DNA of 64,000 nt from assembly GCA_020692355.1 (NCBI GenBank), contig JAIMKP010000006.1, forward strand, positions 27,575-91,574. Reading direction: 5' to 3'. The notes beneath the pieces are model-generated. The model had not been told where the DNA came from. It made no database searches and was given only the letters and a program-made list of their open reading frames with translations. Positions 52,651-62,798 of this stretch are shown here, one piece after another (position 1 is the first letter of the stretch; every line of letters starts with the position of its first letter). The position numbers and the translations under genes were made by a program. The DNA comes from Desulfosporosinus sp. Lineage in GTDB: Bacteria; Bacillota; Desulfitobacteriia; Desulfitobacteriales; Desulfitobacteriaceae.

Positions 52651-52691
52651 AACGCCCACTTGTAGAAGCAGGCGTCTTGAACACGGATAAC
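52651..52691 (+). repeat. Degenerate third copy of the dispersed repeat (partial)
   Basis: The sequence ACGCCCACTTGTAGAAG...GGCGTCTTGAAC..GGATAA matches the third hairpin and its GGATAA tail in copies 1 and 2, with substitutions. It is on the plus strand, in the spacer between the YjcZ-like array and the deacetylase gene. The spacer 52537-52738 has no gene. Confidence 0.55.
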
Positions 52692-52738
52692 CTATGACGT
52701 AGGGCTGGTGGATAAGCGATAGGATCAGATTTATGGAA

Positions 52739-53620
52739 TCAGTAATTGGGATTTTCGATTCTCCGCTGGAATTCCTGGAGACCCATATTCGCGTACAAGT
52801 AAACGCGGTGCAGCAACAGTGGATCCGCGCCTTGCTTCGCCCAGCCCCGCTCAGTGGTAAAAGCGAGAGCATACCCGTCATCCTGAACAGCCTTTTTGAC
52901 CTGTGCATTATATTCTCCATACGGATAGGCAAAGACCGAGACTGGCCGCCCCAGCTTTTGTTCAAGTACGGCTTTTGAATCTTTCATTTCTTGGGCCTGA
53001 TGAGCCGCATCGAGCTGAGGCAAATGCTCATGATTCTTGGTATGCCCGCCAATCGTCCAGCCATTCGTTGAGAGTTCCTGAATCTGGCGCGTCGACAAGA
53101 ACCCGCTGCTGTCGAGAGCGCCGGAAATCATAAACACCGTAGCGGTAAACCCGAATTCTTTTAAAATCGGATAAGCATCGGTGTAGTTGTTGGCATACCC
53201 ATCATCAAAAGTAATGAGAACCGGGTGCTCTGGCAGGATTCCCTCTCCTTTGAGAAAAGATGCCATTTGAGCAGGCGAAATCGTCTGATAACCATGCTCC
53301 TTCAAGTAGTTCATTTGCTCGCGCAACTGATTCGGAGGCATGCAAAGTTCATTTCCTTGCTCCACCTTGACTGAATGATAATAGAGTACTGGAAGTGCAC
53401 TGATATCTTGAGCTGGGACACGCGCCTGTTGAAGCGGTGTCGTTGAATTGGATGTTGCGGATGATGGCCCAACTGATACGGACGCTGGTGCGTCTGCGGC
53501 TGGCGTCGGCTTAGCCATAGTCGCCTGCGCGGAACTGGCATTCTCACCCGCTTGACTGCCACATCCAGTAGCAACGATCAAGATACTCAACATGAAAGAG
53601 AGCAAGGTGATTCTCTTCAT
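52739..53620 (-). CDS. Polysaccharide deacetylase lipoprotein
   Basis: 293 residues, starting MKRITLLSFMLSILIVATGC with a lipobox (TGC at ~19). After a Ser/Ala/Thr linker comes a NodB domain: ALPVLYYHSVKVE (motif 1 region), HPVLITFDDGYANNYTDAYPI (motif with DD), GGHTKNHEHLPQL, and FAYPYGEYN (C-terminal). Enzymes of this family remove acetyl groups from peptidoglycan or related polysaccharides. Anchored outside the membrane. Confidence 0.9.
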   Translation of the reverse strand: MKRITLLSFMLSILIVATGCGSQAGENASSAQATMAKPTPAADAPASVSVGPSSATSNSTTPLQQARVPAQDISALPVLYYHSVKVEQGNELCMPPNQLREQMNYLKEHGYQTISPAQMASFLKGEGILPEHPVLITFDDGYANNYTDAYPILKEFGFTATVFMISGALDSSGFLSTRQIQELSTNGWTIGGHTKNHEHLPQLDAAHQAQEMKDSKAVLEQKLGRPVSVFAYPYGEYNAQVKKAVQDDGYALAFTTERGWAKQGADPLLLHRVYLYANMGLQEFQRRIENPNY

Positions 53621-53744
53621 TTTCTCAGCACACTCCCTAAATCCTTCAATTTTTTGGGTTGCATCGCAATCGTTCAACTCATGTATAATTCGCCATACGA
53701 CGGCGAATTCCTATCCAGAAAGTCTATCCCCAGCGAAGAAGCGT

Positions 53745-53777
53745 TAAAAAACCCCTGTCACATAAACGCAACAGGGG
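53745..53777 (-). terminator. Terminator after the DUF1638 gene
   Basis: CCCCTGT (53752-53758) pairs with ACAGGGG (53771-53777). On the minus strand it is followed by a seven-base T-run (53745-53751). It lies ~50 bases past the DUF1638 stop. Confidence 0.8.
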
Positions 53778-53825
53778 GCCTTTCACAAAAATTCCTTTTA
53801 ATTTGCAGTTTTGACCTCCTGACTT

Positions 53826-54506
53826 CTACGGCCTGTCTTCCGGAGCCAAAGCGCTGATGAGCACATTTTTCAGGCGCTCCAAACCGACCGAGCGAGCTTC
53901 CAACGGGATCGAAGCCCAATCTGAGAAATCGAGGACTTCTTCCACATGTTCGAGGGCAAACTCATCGAAAAATCCAATGGGGTCAAGCATGATGCCCCCG
54001 CCGGTATATTGCGGGAAATTCTCATTGGCATTCGCCTTGTCCCACCCTTTAAAGACCAAATCCCGGTACTTGAGCCAGCCCGGCGTGCAGTACCAAATCT
54101 TTTCGCCCTGGGCCATTTCATCGCGCTCTGCGCTTGTGGCTAACATATCAACACAGTTCTCTACATCCGTGCGTGCGATATAATACCCATCTTCCCGCAT
54201 CTCTTCGATCACCGTGTCGATCGTCCGGTAAGAATCGCGAATATTAATATAACAATACTTGCCGCCGTAGACCACGATAATTTTTTGGGCCTGCTTCTTG
54301 GCAGCCTCCAGTTGTTTTTGTAGCTGTTTATCCAGTTCATCTGGAACTTGGTGCAGTCCCGGCGTTGTGTAGATGATCTGAGCATCCAACCAGCCGCTTT
54401 CTTTTAAATGATTCAATTCCGGTATCATAGTTCCACAGGCTACAATGGCATAGTCCTTAAATGTCACATCTTGAGCCACATCAATCCCCACCTTCTCTGT
54501 TCTCAT
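53826..54506 (-). CDS. DUF1638 domain protein
   Basis: 226 residues from ATG 54506. Recognised by YAIVACGTMIPELNHLKESG near the N-terminus, YTTPGLHQVPDEL and IVVYGGKYCYINI, and an FDEFALEHVEEVLDFSDWA region. DUF1638 proteins are often next to corrinoid methyltransferases or in methanogen methylamine loci, but no such gene is close here. The ribosome site is weak and the exact start uncertain. Confidence 0.8.
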   Translation of the reverse strand: MRTEKVGIDVAQDVTFKDYAIVACGTMIPELNHLKESGWLDAQIIYTTPGLHQVPDELDKQLQKQLEAAKKQAQKIIVVYGGKYCYINIRDSYRTIDTVIEEMREDGYYIARTDVENCVDMLATSAERDEMAQGEKIWYCTPGWLKYRDLVFKGWDKANANENFPQYTGGGIMLDPIGFFDEFALEHVEEVLDFSDWASIPLEARSVGLERLKNVLISALAPEDRP

Positions 54507-54600
54507 GTCCAGAAGGCGCTTTTCTTTTCTTTTCGAAAATTCGCCCCTTTCCCGCTTCTTTGAGTTTAATACCCTATACCGGTATATGTCAATCCTGAGA

Positions 54601-55095
54601 TTAGAGTTCTTTGGCGGGAATCGGCCCTCGAGACAAAGCGATCTTACCCGTACGCACGATCTCGATAATCCCATAGTCGTGTAACACTTCGCATAAAGCA
54701 TCAATTTTCGTCTCTTCCCCTGTGAGTTCAATGACCATGGTTTCCCGGTTCACGTCCACGATCTTGGCGCGGAAAATATCGACGATATCCACGATGTCCG
54801 AACGAGTTTCAACACTCGCTTTAACTTTAATCAAGGCTAGTTCCCGATGAATGGCATCCATCCCCGTCAGATCCGTGATCTTGATCACATCTACCAGCTT
54901 GGAAAGCTGATTGACGACCTGCTCCAACTCGATCTCATCGGCTTCGACCACGACGGTAATCCTTGTCGTATCCGCCTCTTCCGTATACCCGGCGGCAATG
55001 CTCTCGATATTAAAAGCCCTACGGCTAATCAGCCCGGAAATATGTGTCAATACCCCGGGACGATTTTCCACTAAGACGGCCAACGTGTGCTTCAT
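54601..55095 (-). CDS. ilvN: Acetolactate synthase small subunit
   Basis: 164 residues. MKHTLAVLVENRPGVLTHIS (ACT domain), FNIESIAAGYTEEADTTRITV, and LTGEETKIDALCEVLHDYGI. It activates IlvB and gives feedback inhibition by valine. Starts two bases after ilvB ends. Confidence 0.95.
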   Translation of the reverse strand: MKHTLAVLVENRPGVLTHISGLISRRAFNIESIAAGYTEEADTTRITVVVEADEIELEQVVNQLSKLVDVIKITDLTGMDAIHRELALIKVKASVETRSDIVDIVDIFRAKIVDVNRETMVIELTGEETKIDALCEVLHDYGIIEIVRTGKIALSRGPIPAKEL

Positions 55096-55097
55096 CC

Positions 55098-56795
55098 TTA
55101 CTTCCCTCCCATCACCATCTGGTCGAGCCGGGCTCCGCCTGGCACCATCGGCATAACATCTTCATCACTGGGAATACGGAAATCCACGAGAACCGGGCCA
55201 GGCATGGCCAAGGCTTCTTGCAAAGTCCTGCGCACCTCATCCGGCTGAGTCACCCGCATCCCCGGAACCCCCATCGCTTCTGCCAGCTTCACCAGATCCG
55301 TACGGCCTTCCATGTTCGTATGAGCATAGCGGCCACCGTAAAACATCCGTTGCCACTGGGCCACCATCCCGAGCACCTGATTGTTGAGAACCATGATCTT
55401 CACCGGGAGGTTGAATTTAGCCACAGTGTCGAGTTCTTGACAGTTCATCATAAGCCCGCCATCCCCTGTAATAACCACGACCTTCTTATTAGGGCAGCCG
55501 ACTTGTGCCCCTAGACCCGCCGGAAGCCCGTAGCCCATCGTTCCCAATCCTCCCGAAGTCAACCAGGATCGGGGGTTTTTAAAGTGGTAGAACTGAGCCG
55601 CCCACATCTGGTTTTGCCCAACATCCGTCACGATCACCGCATCCCCCTGCGTCAGCTCATCCACGATCTCGATCACCGCTTGGGGCATGACTTGCCCAGC
55701 ACGAGCTTCATATGACAAAGGATTCTCAGAGCGCCACTCATTTAATTGGCCCAGCCAAGGGCGCATCTGTTCCTGCATCGCCTCACAGTCAAATTTATCC
55801 CTCGAAATGTCTACTAGCTTGCTGAGGGACCACTTTAAATGCCCGAGAACACGAATGTCCGTACGCACATTCTTATTGATTTCAGCGGCATCAATATCAA
55901 AATGCACCACTTTGGCTTTAGGGGCAAACTGTTCCAAGAGCCCCGTCACCCGGTCATCAAAGCGAACCCCAATACCTATCAACAGATCGCATTCGGTGGT
56001 CGCCATGTTGGCCGCATACGTCCCATGCATGCCGACGAGACCAAAATTCAGGGGATGGTCATCAGAAACCGCTCCCAACCCCATCAAGCTGGTAATCAGA
56101 GGAAAACCAGTGAGTTCTACCAGGGCTCGAACCTCTGGAGCTGTATCTGAAAGGTTAACCCCCCCGCCGACAAACAACAAAGGTTTCCGCGCTTTCTCCA
56201 TTTCGACGGCTAGCCGTTCCAAGACCCCTTCATCTCCCTCATAGAGCGGGTGATAGCCGCGCAACTCCACTTTCTCCGGGTAATAAAAGTCGATTTCTGC
56301 CGCAAAAACGTCCTTGGCAATATCTACAACCACAGGGCCTGGCCGTCCGGTCGTAGCGATATGAAAAGCTTCTTTTAAAACCTTGGGCAACTCGTCCACT
56401 TTTTTTACCAAATAATTATGCTTGGTAATCGGGGTGGTAATTCCCCGGATATCTGCTTCTTGAAACGAATCCCGGCCAATCAGGGAAACGGCGACTTGGC
56501 CTGTAATGATCACCAAGGGAATCGAATCCATATAGGCCGTCGCAATCCCAGTCACCAGGTTAGTCGCTCCAGGCCCTGATGTGGCCATGACGACACCTGG
56601 TTTGCCGGTTGCCCTGGCATACCCGTCTGCGGCGTGAATCGCTCCCTGCTCATGACGCGTAAGGATATGCGGATATTCGCTTTCATACAAGGCATCATAT
56701 AAGGTTAAGACGGCACCTCCGGGATAGCCGAAGATTATCTCGACGCTTTCCTTTTTTAAACTCTCCACAACTGCTTGTGCGCCTGTCATCCTCAC
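55098..56795 (-). CDS. ilvB: Acetolactate synthase large subunit
   Basis: About 565 residues. The thiamine diphosphate enzyme: GYPGGAVLTLYDALYES, HEQGAIHAADGYARATGKPG, GPGATNLVTGIATAYMDSIP, GDGGLMMNCQELDT (TPP-binding). It makes acetolactate or acetohydroxybutyrate for Val, Leu and Ile. GTG 56795 fits AGGGGGAG five bases upstream; ATG 56789 is an alternative. Confidence 0.95.
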   Translation of the reverse strand: MRMTGAQAVVESLKKESVEIIFGYPGGAVLTLYDALYESEYPHILTRHEQGAIHAADGYARATGKPGVVMATSGPGATNLVTGIATAYMDSIPLVIITGQVAVSLIGRDSFQEADIRGITTPITKHNYLVKKVDELPKVLKEAFHIATTGRPGPVVVDIAKDVFAAEIDFYYPEKVELRGYHPLYEGDEGVLERLAVEMEKARKPLLFVGGGVNLSDTAPEVRALVELTGFPLITSLMGLGAVSDDHPLNFGLVGMHGTYAANMATTECDLLIGIGVRFDDRVTGLLEQFAPKAKVVHFDIDAAEINKNVRTDIRVLGHLKWSLSKLVDISRDKFDCEAMQEQMRPWLGQLNEWRSENPLSYEARAGQVMPQAVIEIVDELTQGDAVIVTDVGQNQMWAAQFYHFKNPRSWLTSGGLGTMGYGLPAGLGAQVGCPNKKVVVITGDGGLMMNCQELDTVAKFNLPVKIMVLNNQVLGMVAQWQRMFYGGRYAHTNMEGRTDLVKLAEAMGVPGMRVTQPDEVRRTLQEALAMPGPVLVDFRIPSDEDVMPMVPGGARLDQMVMGGK

Positions 56796-56823
56796 TATCG
56801 CTCCCCCTATTCCTTTTTTATGT

Positions 56824-56853
56824 ATTATAGTACACCTAACCGTTTTTTGCACT
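56824..56853 (-). promoter_or_regulatory. Putative ilvB promoter
   Basis: Minus-strand TATAAT (56824-56829). The -35 around GTGCAA is poor. Transcription would start about 15-20 bases before the ilvB ribosome site, so the leader is short and no attenuator or T-box is seen. Confidence 0.5.
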
Positions 56854-56872
56854 ATGTAATAGATTATGAGAC

Positions 56873-56898
56873 AAAAAAACCGGGCAAACAACCCGGTT
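56873..56898 (-). terminator. Terminator between secF and ilvB
   Basis: AACCGGG (56878-56884) pairs with CCCGGTT (56892-56898) and is followed on the minus strand by seven T. It ends the secD-secF transcript before the ilvB promoter. Confidence 0.85.
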
Positions 56899-56968
56899 AA
56901 AATTTACCATTCACGGCCTCACGTTCTTAAGGTAAAGATTCAAGGGTACCTTGTCGTTTTAGGCGTCC

Positions 56969-57012
56969 GTCTTTACACGTTACACCTTGCGTCTTTACAC
57001 GTTACACCTTGG
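56969..57012. repeat. 22-base tandem duplication at the secF end
   Basis: GTCTTTACACGTTACACCTTG is present twice in a row (56969-56990 and 56991-57012), differing only at the last base. The second copy contains the secF stop codon region. It looks like a recent slippage or duplication event. Confidence 0.8.
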
Positions 57013-57982
57013 CCCGTGCTAGCTTGCGGCCATTATTCGACAGGCGCAATTTAATTTCGACCAAAATCTGGCTTGCATTGAAAATCGAGGAATAGGCCCC
57101 ACTAAAAACTCCGATGAGCATCGCTAACGCGAACGTTTTCGTGGATTCCCCGCCCAGAATGAAGATAGCAAAGAGCGCGATGAGTACAGTGACAACGGTC
57201 TTTACCGAACGGCCCATCGTCTGCCACACTGATTTGTCGACCATGTCTTCATAGCTGTCCCCGCGCTTGAGCCGTATTTCGTTTTCCCGAATCCGGTCAA
57301 AGATCACGACGGTATCGTTGATGGAATAACCGAAAACAGTCAAAACTGCAGCGATGAAGGAGGCGTCCACCTGCCATTGAAAGATGGAAAAGAGCCCGAC
57401 AGTCACCAAGATATCGTGGAGCAACGCAAGAATCCCGGAAACAGCAAACGCAAATTGAAAACGAAACGATATATAGGCGAGCATCAAAACGGAGGCGATC
57501 GCCAAGGCCCAAAAGGCACTGTGCGTCAGTTCGCTCCCAATGGCCGCTCCAACCTTGTCCTCCTTGAGCGCAGTCCGATCAAAATCTCCTACTTTTTTCT
57601 GAAGCGCTGTCAGCAGGTTATTACGTTCTGTTTCTTCCAAGGCCTTCGTGCGAATCAAAGCAACCGTATTTCCATTAGACAGCTGAACATTTCCTTCAAG
57701 ATTGACGGATTTAAGCGTGTCGGTAATCGCGGTTTGCGTAACAGGCTTGTTAAACTTCATATCAAGCATCGTGCCACCGGTAAAATCAATTCCCAGATTC
57801 AGCCCCTGTATAAATAAGGAGATGATACCCGGGATAATAATTAAAAGGGAGAGAGCAAACCACCAATACCGTTTTTTGACGATATTGAAATACATTGGAT
57901 GCATTTTCCGGACTTCTTCATACGTCATCGCCTTGGCAATCGGTGTTTGGGGAGTATTCGTCGTAGTTTGTTTTCCAGCCAT
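57002..57982 (-). CDS. secF: Protein translocase subunit SecF
   Basis: 326 residues, six membrane helices. GLNLGIDFTGGTMLDMKF near the N-terminus, and ISFRFQFAFAVSGILALLHD, GYSINDTVVIFDRIREN and FALAMLIGVFSGAYSSIF in the C-terminal helices, are typical. The start overlaps the secD stop (TAATG). Confidence 0.95.
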   Translation of the reverse strand: MAGKQTTTNTPQTPIAKAMTYEEVRKMHPMYFNIVKKRYWWFALSLLIIIPGIISLFIQGLNLGIDFTGGTMLDMKFNKPVTQTAITDTLKSVNLEGNVQLSNGNTVALIRTKALEETERNNLLTALQKKVGDFDRTALKEDKVGAAIGSELTHSAFWALAIASVLMLAYISFRFQFAFAVSGILALLHDILVTVGLFSIFQWQVDASFIAAVLTVFGYSINDTVVIFDRIRENEIRLKRGDSYEDMVDKSVWQTMGRSVKTVVTVLIALFAIFILGGESTKTFALAMLIGVFSGAYSSIFNASQILVEIKLRLSNNGRKLARAKV

Positions 57983-59211
57983 TATGCATTCCTCCTTACG
58001 CCAAACCAGGCCGGGTTCATCCGCGGGCTAATTCCCACAATCCAGCGCATGACAAGGCGGGTAAAGGTCACGGCTGTAAACAGGCTGGCGATAATCCCGA
58101 TACCGAGCGTAACCGCAAACCCTTTGGTTGAACCACTCGTAAAGAAGAACAAGGTGGCTGCGGCAAACATGGTTGTGATGTTCGAGTCAAACACAGTCAA
58201 AAAGGCACGGCTGAACCCTGCTTCCATAGCAGCCCTGAGGGATTTGCCCAAGCGCATTTCTTCTTTAATTCGCTCATACACGATGATATTTAAGTCTACG
58301 GCCATGCCAATCGAAAGCACAAATCCCGCGATGCCCGGCAAGGTTAGCACGGCGCCAAAGCCCTTGAGAACCCAGAGAATAATCAAGGCATATACCAATA
58401 GCGAAAAATTAGCCACCAACCCGGGCAAACGATAAAATGCCAACATAAAAAGGACAATGAAAACGAGCCCATAGATTCCAGCCGTAAGGCTCTTCTGTAA
58501 GGAATCCACTCCGAGCGATGCCCCGACTTGACGTTTCTCTGCAATGGACATGCTGACCGGGAGCGAACCCGAACGCATTAAGACTGCATCATCAGCTGCC
58601 TGCTGCAGGGAGGAATACCCAGTGATTTCAGCTTGGCCATCGGCAATCACGGAATTTACCGTGGGATTTGTTAATGGCCTCTCATCGAGATAAACCCCAA
58701 TTCTCTGTCCTAAATACTTTTTAGTGAGGTCGGCAAACTTCTTAGCGCCATCCGTTGAAAACGTAAGATTGACAACAAACCCTGACGGACTCTGGCCAGC
58801 CCGCGCGTCTTTAAGTTCCGCCCCTTGGAGGACAATATTACCAGCGGGATCCCTGAACGTGAGCTGTGCGGTTGTTTTCAGTACCTCCACGGCTTTATCA
58901 GGATCTTGAATCCCAGCTAAATCAACAATAATCCGTTTTTTGTCATAATCGGATTGAACTACCGGTTCAGAAACCCCTAAATCATTAACCCGCTGAGATA
59001 TAATTGCTTTAGCCTTGTCTATATCCTCATTGGTGATCGCTTTGCCATCTTTCCCCGGCTCAGCCTGCAACACCAAATGGACACCACCGCGCAAGTCCAG
59101 CCCCAGCGAAATCCCACTCTTTGGATCCGTTAGAGGACGGATAGAAAAGACTGTCGCGGCAACCACAAGCAGGATTAAGACCACCAATTTCATAATATTA
59201 CTCCGTCTCAT
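57982..59211 (-). CDS. secD: Protein translocase subunit SecD
   Basis: 409 residues from MRRSNIMKLVVLILLVVAA, after AAGGGAGG. It has GISLGLDLRGGVHLVLQ, the extracytoplasmic P1 domain, and the C-terminal transmembrane part with LTLPGIAGFVLSIGMAVDLN and VYERIKEEMRLGKSLR. SecD and SecF help pull secreted proteins through SecYEG. Downstream of the HD gene and yajC, as in many Clostridia. Confidence 0.95.
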   Translation of the reverse strand: MRRSNIMKLVVLILLVVAATVFSIRPLTDPKSGISLGLDLRGGVHLVLQAEPGKDGKAITNEDIDKAKAIISQRVNDLGVSEPVVQSDYDKKRIIVDLAGIQDPDKAVEVLKTTAQLTFRDPAGNIVLQGAELKDARAGQSPSGFVVNLTFSTDGAKKFADLTKKYLGQRIGVYLDERPLTNPTVNSVIADGQAEITGYSSLQQAADDAVLMRSGSLPVSMSIAEKRQVGASLGVDSLQKSLTAGIYGLVFIVLFMLAFYRLPGLVANFSLLVYALIILWVLKGFGAVLTLPGIAGFVLSIGMAVDLNIIVYERIKEEMRLGKSLRAAMEAGFSRAFLTVFDSNITTMFAAATLFFFTSGSTKGFAVTLGIGIIASLFTAVTFTRLVMRWIVGISPRMNPAWFGVRRNA

Positions 59212-59341
59212 CAACTTTCCTCCCTTATAATATGTATGGGACTTGCCCATGCCGAATTCTATTATACGTCCCTGCTTGTCCGAGTGTCAATGAGTGAACG
59301 CTCGCACTGATTTTACCAGATTAGGGGCTAAGCCATTTTGG

Positions 59342-60004
59342 TCACAGTAATTTAACTCCATTAATAACTAATTCAAACTGTGCCCCTAAGAATTCAGCTG
59401 CTTTGCGAGACAACAGCATGCGTGCCATAAAGATCTCGAAATAGTCCATGACTGGACAAATTTCCGTATTAATGGTCAATTCCAAAGCGACATGGTTCTC
59501 GGAGTACACTCTAAGAAAAGAACGTTCGACCGCATAATTTACGCGGTCGTGAATATCAAAGGTTGAGAGATCTGGATTGCGTACCCGCGAACGGTGCACA
59601 TCGGATTTATCCGCTAAAATCAGAGCAGCTGACACGGGGCTTACCGGGTGTCCATCCCCTTCATCATGGTTGCCAATGGCTCCAATGATCGTCGTGATCT
59701 CTTCGGGCGGCATCGTGTGCCGTTCGAGAATTCCGGCAGCTAGTACTGCCCCGGTATGTGCGTGCCCAACCCGGTTTACCGCATTGCCAATATCATGGAG
59801 ATACCCGGCAATAGCCGCCAGTTCGCACTCACGAGCTGGATGCTCCAACTTTTCTAACAGGTTGGAGGCAATATGGGCTACCAGATTGACATGGCGAAAC
59901 CCGTGTTCCGTATACCCAATCGCCCCGAGGTGGCGGTTCCCTCCCTCAATGTATCCCTGCACAAACGGATCCGTTTTCAAGTCCGCTAAGGTAACCTGTT
60001 TCAC
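59342..60004 (-). CDS. HD-domain metal-dependent phosphohydrolase
   Basis: 220 residues with GTG start. RHVNLVAHIASNLLEKLEHP gives the first His, AAIAGYLHDIGNAVNRVGHA the HD pair and following residues, and IGNHDEGDGHPVS a further metal ligand set. Often found beside secD/yajC in Peptococcaceae and thermophiles; substrate unknown. Confidence 0.85.
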   Translation of the reverse strand: MKQVTLADLKTDPFVQGYIEGGNRHLGAIGYTEHGFRHVNLVAHIASNLLEKLEHPARECELAAIAGYLHDIGNAVNRVGHAHTGAVLAAGILERHTMPPEEITTIIGAIGNHDEGDGHPVSPVSAALILADKSDVHRSRVRNPDLSTFDIHDRVNYAVERSFLRVYSENHVALELTINTEICPVMDYFEIFMARMLLSRKAAEFLGAQFELVINGVKLL

Positions 60005-60031
60005 AAGAACCCTCCCCTGGTAGTGCTATAC

Positions 60032-60062
60032 AAAAAGCAAGCGGACACCCGCTTGCTTTTTT
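60032..60062 (-). terminator. Hairpin between the yajC and HD genes
   Basis: AAGCAAGCGG (60035-60044) pairs with CCGCTTGCTT (60049-60058), with A and T runs on both sides, so it can end transcripts from either strand. It lies about 30 bases past the yajC stop. Confidence 0.8.
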
Positions 60063-60094
60063 CCTGGCGTACCTTCTTGCTTTGAAGCGTTTCC

Positions 60095-60472
60095 TTAGCC
60101 TTCACTCGACTGGGTCTGTTCCTCTTCAGTTTCGGTCGACTTGTCTTTTTTGTCTTCTTTTTTGTCTTCTTTTTTGTCTTCTTTTTTGTCCTTCTCTACC
60201 GTAACCTCCCGATTCTCTACACTGCCGATCCCGGCCTTCGCAACCTCGATTTCAACTTTGTCCGCCACTTTAAGCATGATGGATTTGTCCTTGACTTTGG
60301 TGATCTTGCCATAAATCCCGCCTGAGGTCACGACCTTGTCATTGACATGCAAGCTGCTCAGCATCGCCTGCCGCTGTTTCTGTTGCTTCTGTTGGGGGCG
60401 GATCATGAGAAAGTACATGATACCAAAAAAGACGACGAAATAGAGCACTAGGGTCATGGTGTTTCCACTCAC
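60095..60472 (-). CDS. yajC: Preprotein translocase subunit YajC
   Basis: 125 residues. A membrane helix (TLVLYFVVFFGIMYFLMI) then RPQQKQQKQRQAMLSSLHVNDKVVT SGGIYGKITKVKD, given here in two runs only for length, the YajC core. The C-terminal tail has a KKEDKKEDKKEDKK repeat made by a 12-base tandem repeat. It associates with SecDF. It lies between tgt and the HD gene. Confidence 0.93.
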   Translation of the reverse strand: MSGNTMTLVLYFVVFFGIMYFLMIRPQQKQQKQRQAMLSSLHVNDKVVTSGGIYGKITKVKDKSIMLKVADKVEIEVAKAGIGSVENREVTVEKDKKEDKKEDKKEDKKDKSTETEEEQTQSSEG

Positions 60473-60568
60473 AGAATAATCCTCCTTTAAATCGTTTCTC
60501 CTAAATCACTCGAGCTAGTAAATTCACCATAAGGGCCTAAAAATCCTTCCTCTATGAGAAGATTTTAC

Positions 60569-61711
<1,143 letters not shown>

Positions 61712-61727
61712 TCAAAAAAACTCATTC

Positions 61728-62753
61728 TTACAAAATCAGCATCGCATCCCCAAAACTGAAAAAACGGTATTTCATCTCCATGGCCGTTTCATAGGCCTGT
61801 AGCGTGAACATTTGGCCCGCCAAGGCACTGACAAGCATAATCAGGGTGGATTTCGGGAAGTGAAAATTGGTAATAAGCCCATCGACCGCTTTGAAAGGGT
61901 AGCCGGGATAAATGAAAATGTCCGTCCACCCTGCTTGGGCTTTCATCGTCCCATCTGGGGCCGCAATCGTCTCCAGGGTCCGCGTAACCGTAGTTCCCAC
62001 CGCGATGACCCGCCTTTTCTCCGCTTTGGCCCGATTAAGCCGAGCGGCAGTTTCTGCATCCATCCGATAGTATTCGGAGTGCATCACATGCTCCTGAATA
62101 TTTTCAACTTTCACCGGTCGGAACGTGCCCAGGCCGACATGGAGCAGGATCTCCAAAACCTCGATGCCCCGCTCCCGTAAAGCCGCCAACAACTCGGGCG
62201 TAAAGTGCAGCCCTGCCGTCGGAGCAGCTGCCGAGCCCCGTTCTTGCGCATAAACGGTCTGATAGCGTTCCGAGTCGGCGAGCGTTTCGGTAATGTAAGG
62301 CGGCAGGGGCATCTGCCCGAGTTCATCGAGAATCTCTTCAAAGACCCCTGGATAGGAAAAGTGCATGATCCGATTGCCATCAGGAAGGATATCAAGCAAC
62401 TCCCCCTGTAAAATCCCGCCCCCAAAATCCACGCTCTGACCAAGTTGCAGTCGCTTTGCAGGTTTAAGCAATACCTCCCAGATATCCCGCTCCAGACGCT
62501 TTAAGAGTAGAATTTCCATCCGAGCGCCGCCCTGGGTCTTTTCCCCCAGGAGGCGGGCCGGAATCACCCGCGTACGATTCAAAACCAGAACGTCCCCTGG
62601 CTGCAGATATTCTGGCAGGTCGTAAAAATGGCGGTGTTCCAGGGTCTGCGTACCTCGCCGAAGCACCATTAAGCGGGAAGCATCCCGCTGTGCCAGGGGA
62701 TGCTGGGCGATCAGTTCTTCTGGTAAATGAAAATCAAAATCTGAGACGTTCAA
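61728..62753 (-). CDS. queA: S-adenosylmethionine:tRNA ribosyltransferase-isomerase QueA
   Basis: 341 residues. [58 protein letters not shown], and [17 protein letters not shown] near the end. It makes epoxyqueuosine in tRNA after Tgt. It lies 16 bases upstream of tgt, forming the queA-tgt pair. Confidence 0.97.
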   Translation of the reverse strand: MNVSDFDFHLPEELIAQHPLAQRDASRLMVLRRGTQTLEHRHFYDLPEYLQPGDVLVLNRTRVIPARLLGEKTQGGARMEILLLKRLERDIWEVLLKPAKRLQLGQSVDFGGGILQGELLDILPDGNRIMHFSYPGVFEEILDELGQMPLPPYITETLADSERYQTVYAQERGSAAAPTAGLHFTPELLAALRERGIEVLEILLHVGLGTFRPVKVENIQEHVMHSEYYRMDAETAARLNRAKAEKRRVIAVGTTVTRTLETIAAPDGTMKAQAGWTDIFIYPGYPFKAVDGLITNFHFPKSTLIMLVSALAGQMFTLQAYETAMEMKYRFFSFGDAMLIL

Positions 62754-62798
62754 TCCAAATACTCCTTATCTACCTATCTTCACTCCCCTGGCTTAATC

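Noticed and set aside
53621-53825. Small plus-strand gene opposite the deacetylase start
   Set aside because: It lacks a ribosome site, runs through the terminator hairpin, and has no recognisable features.
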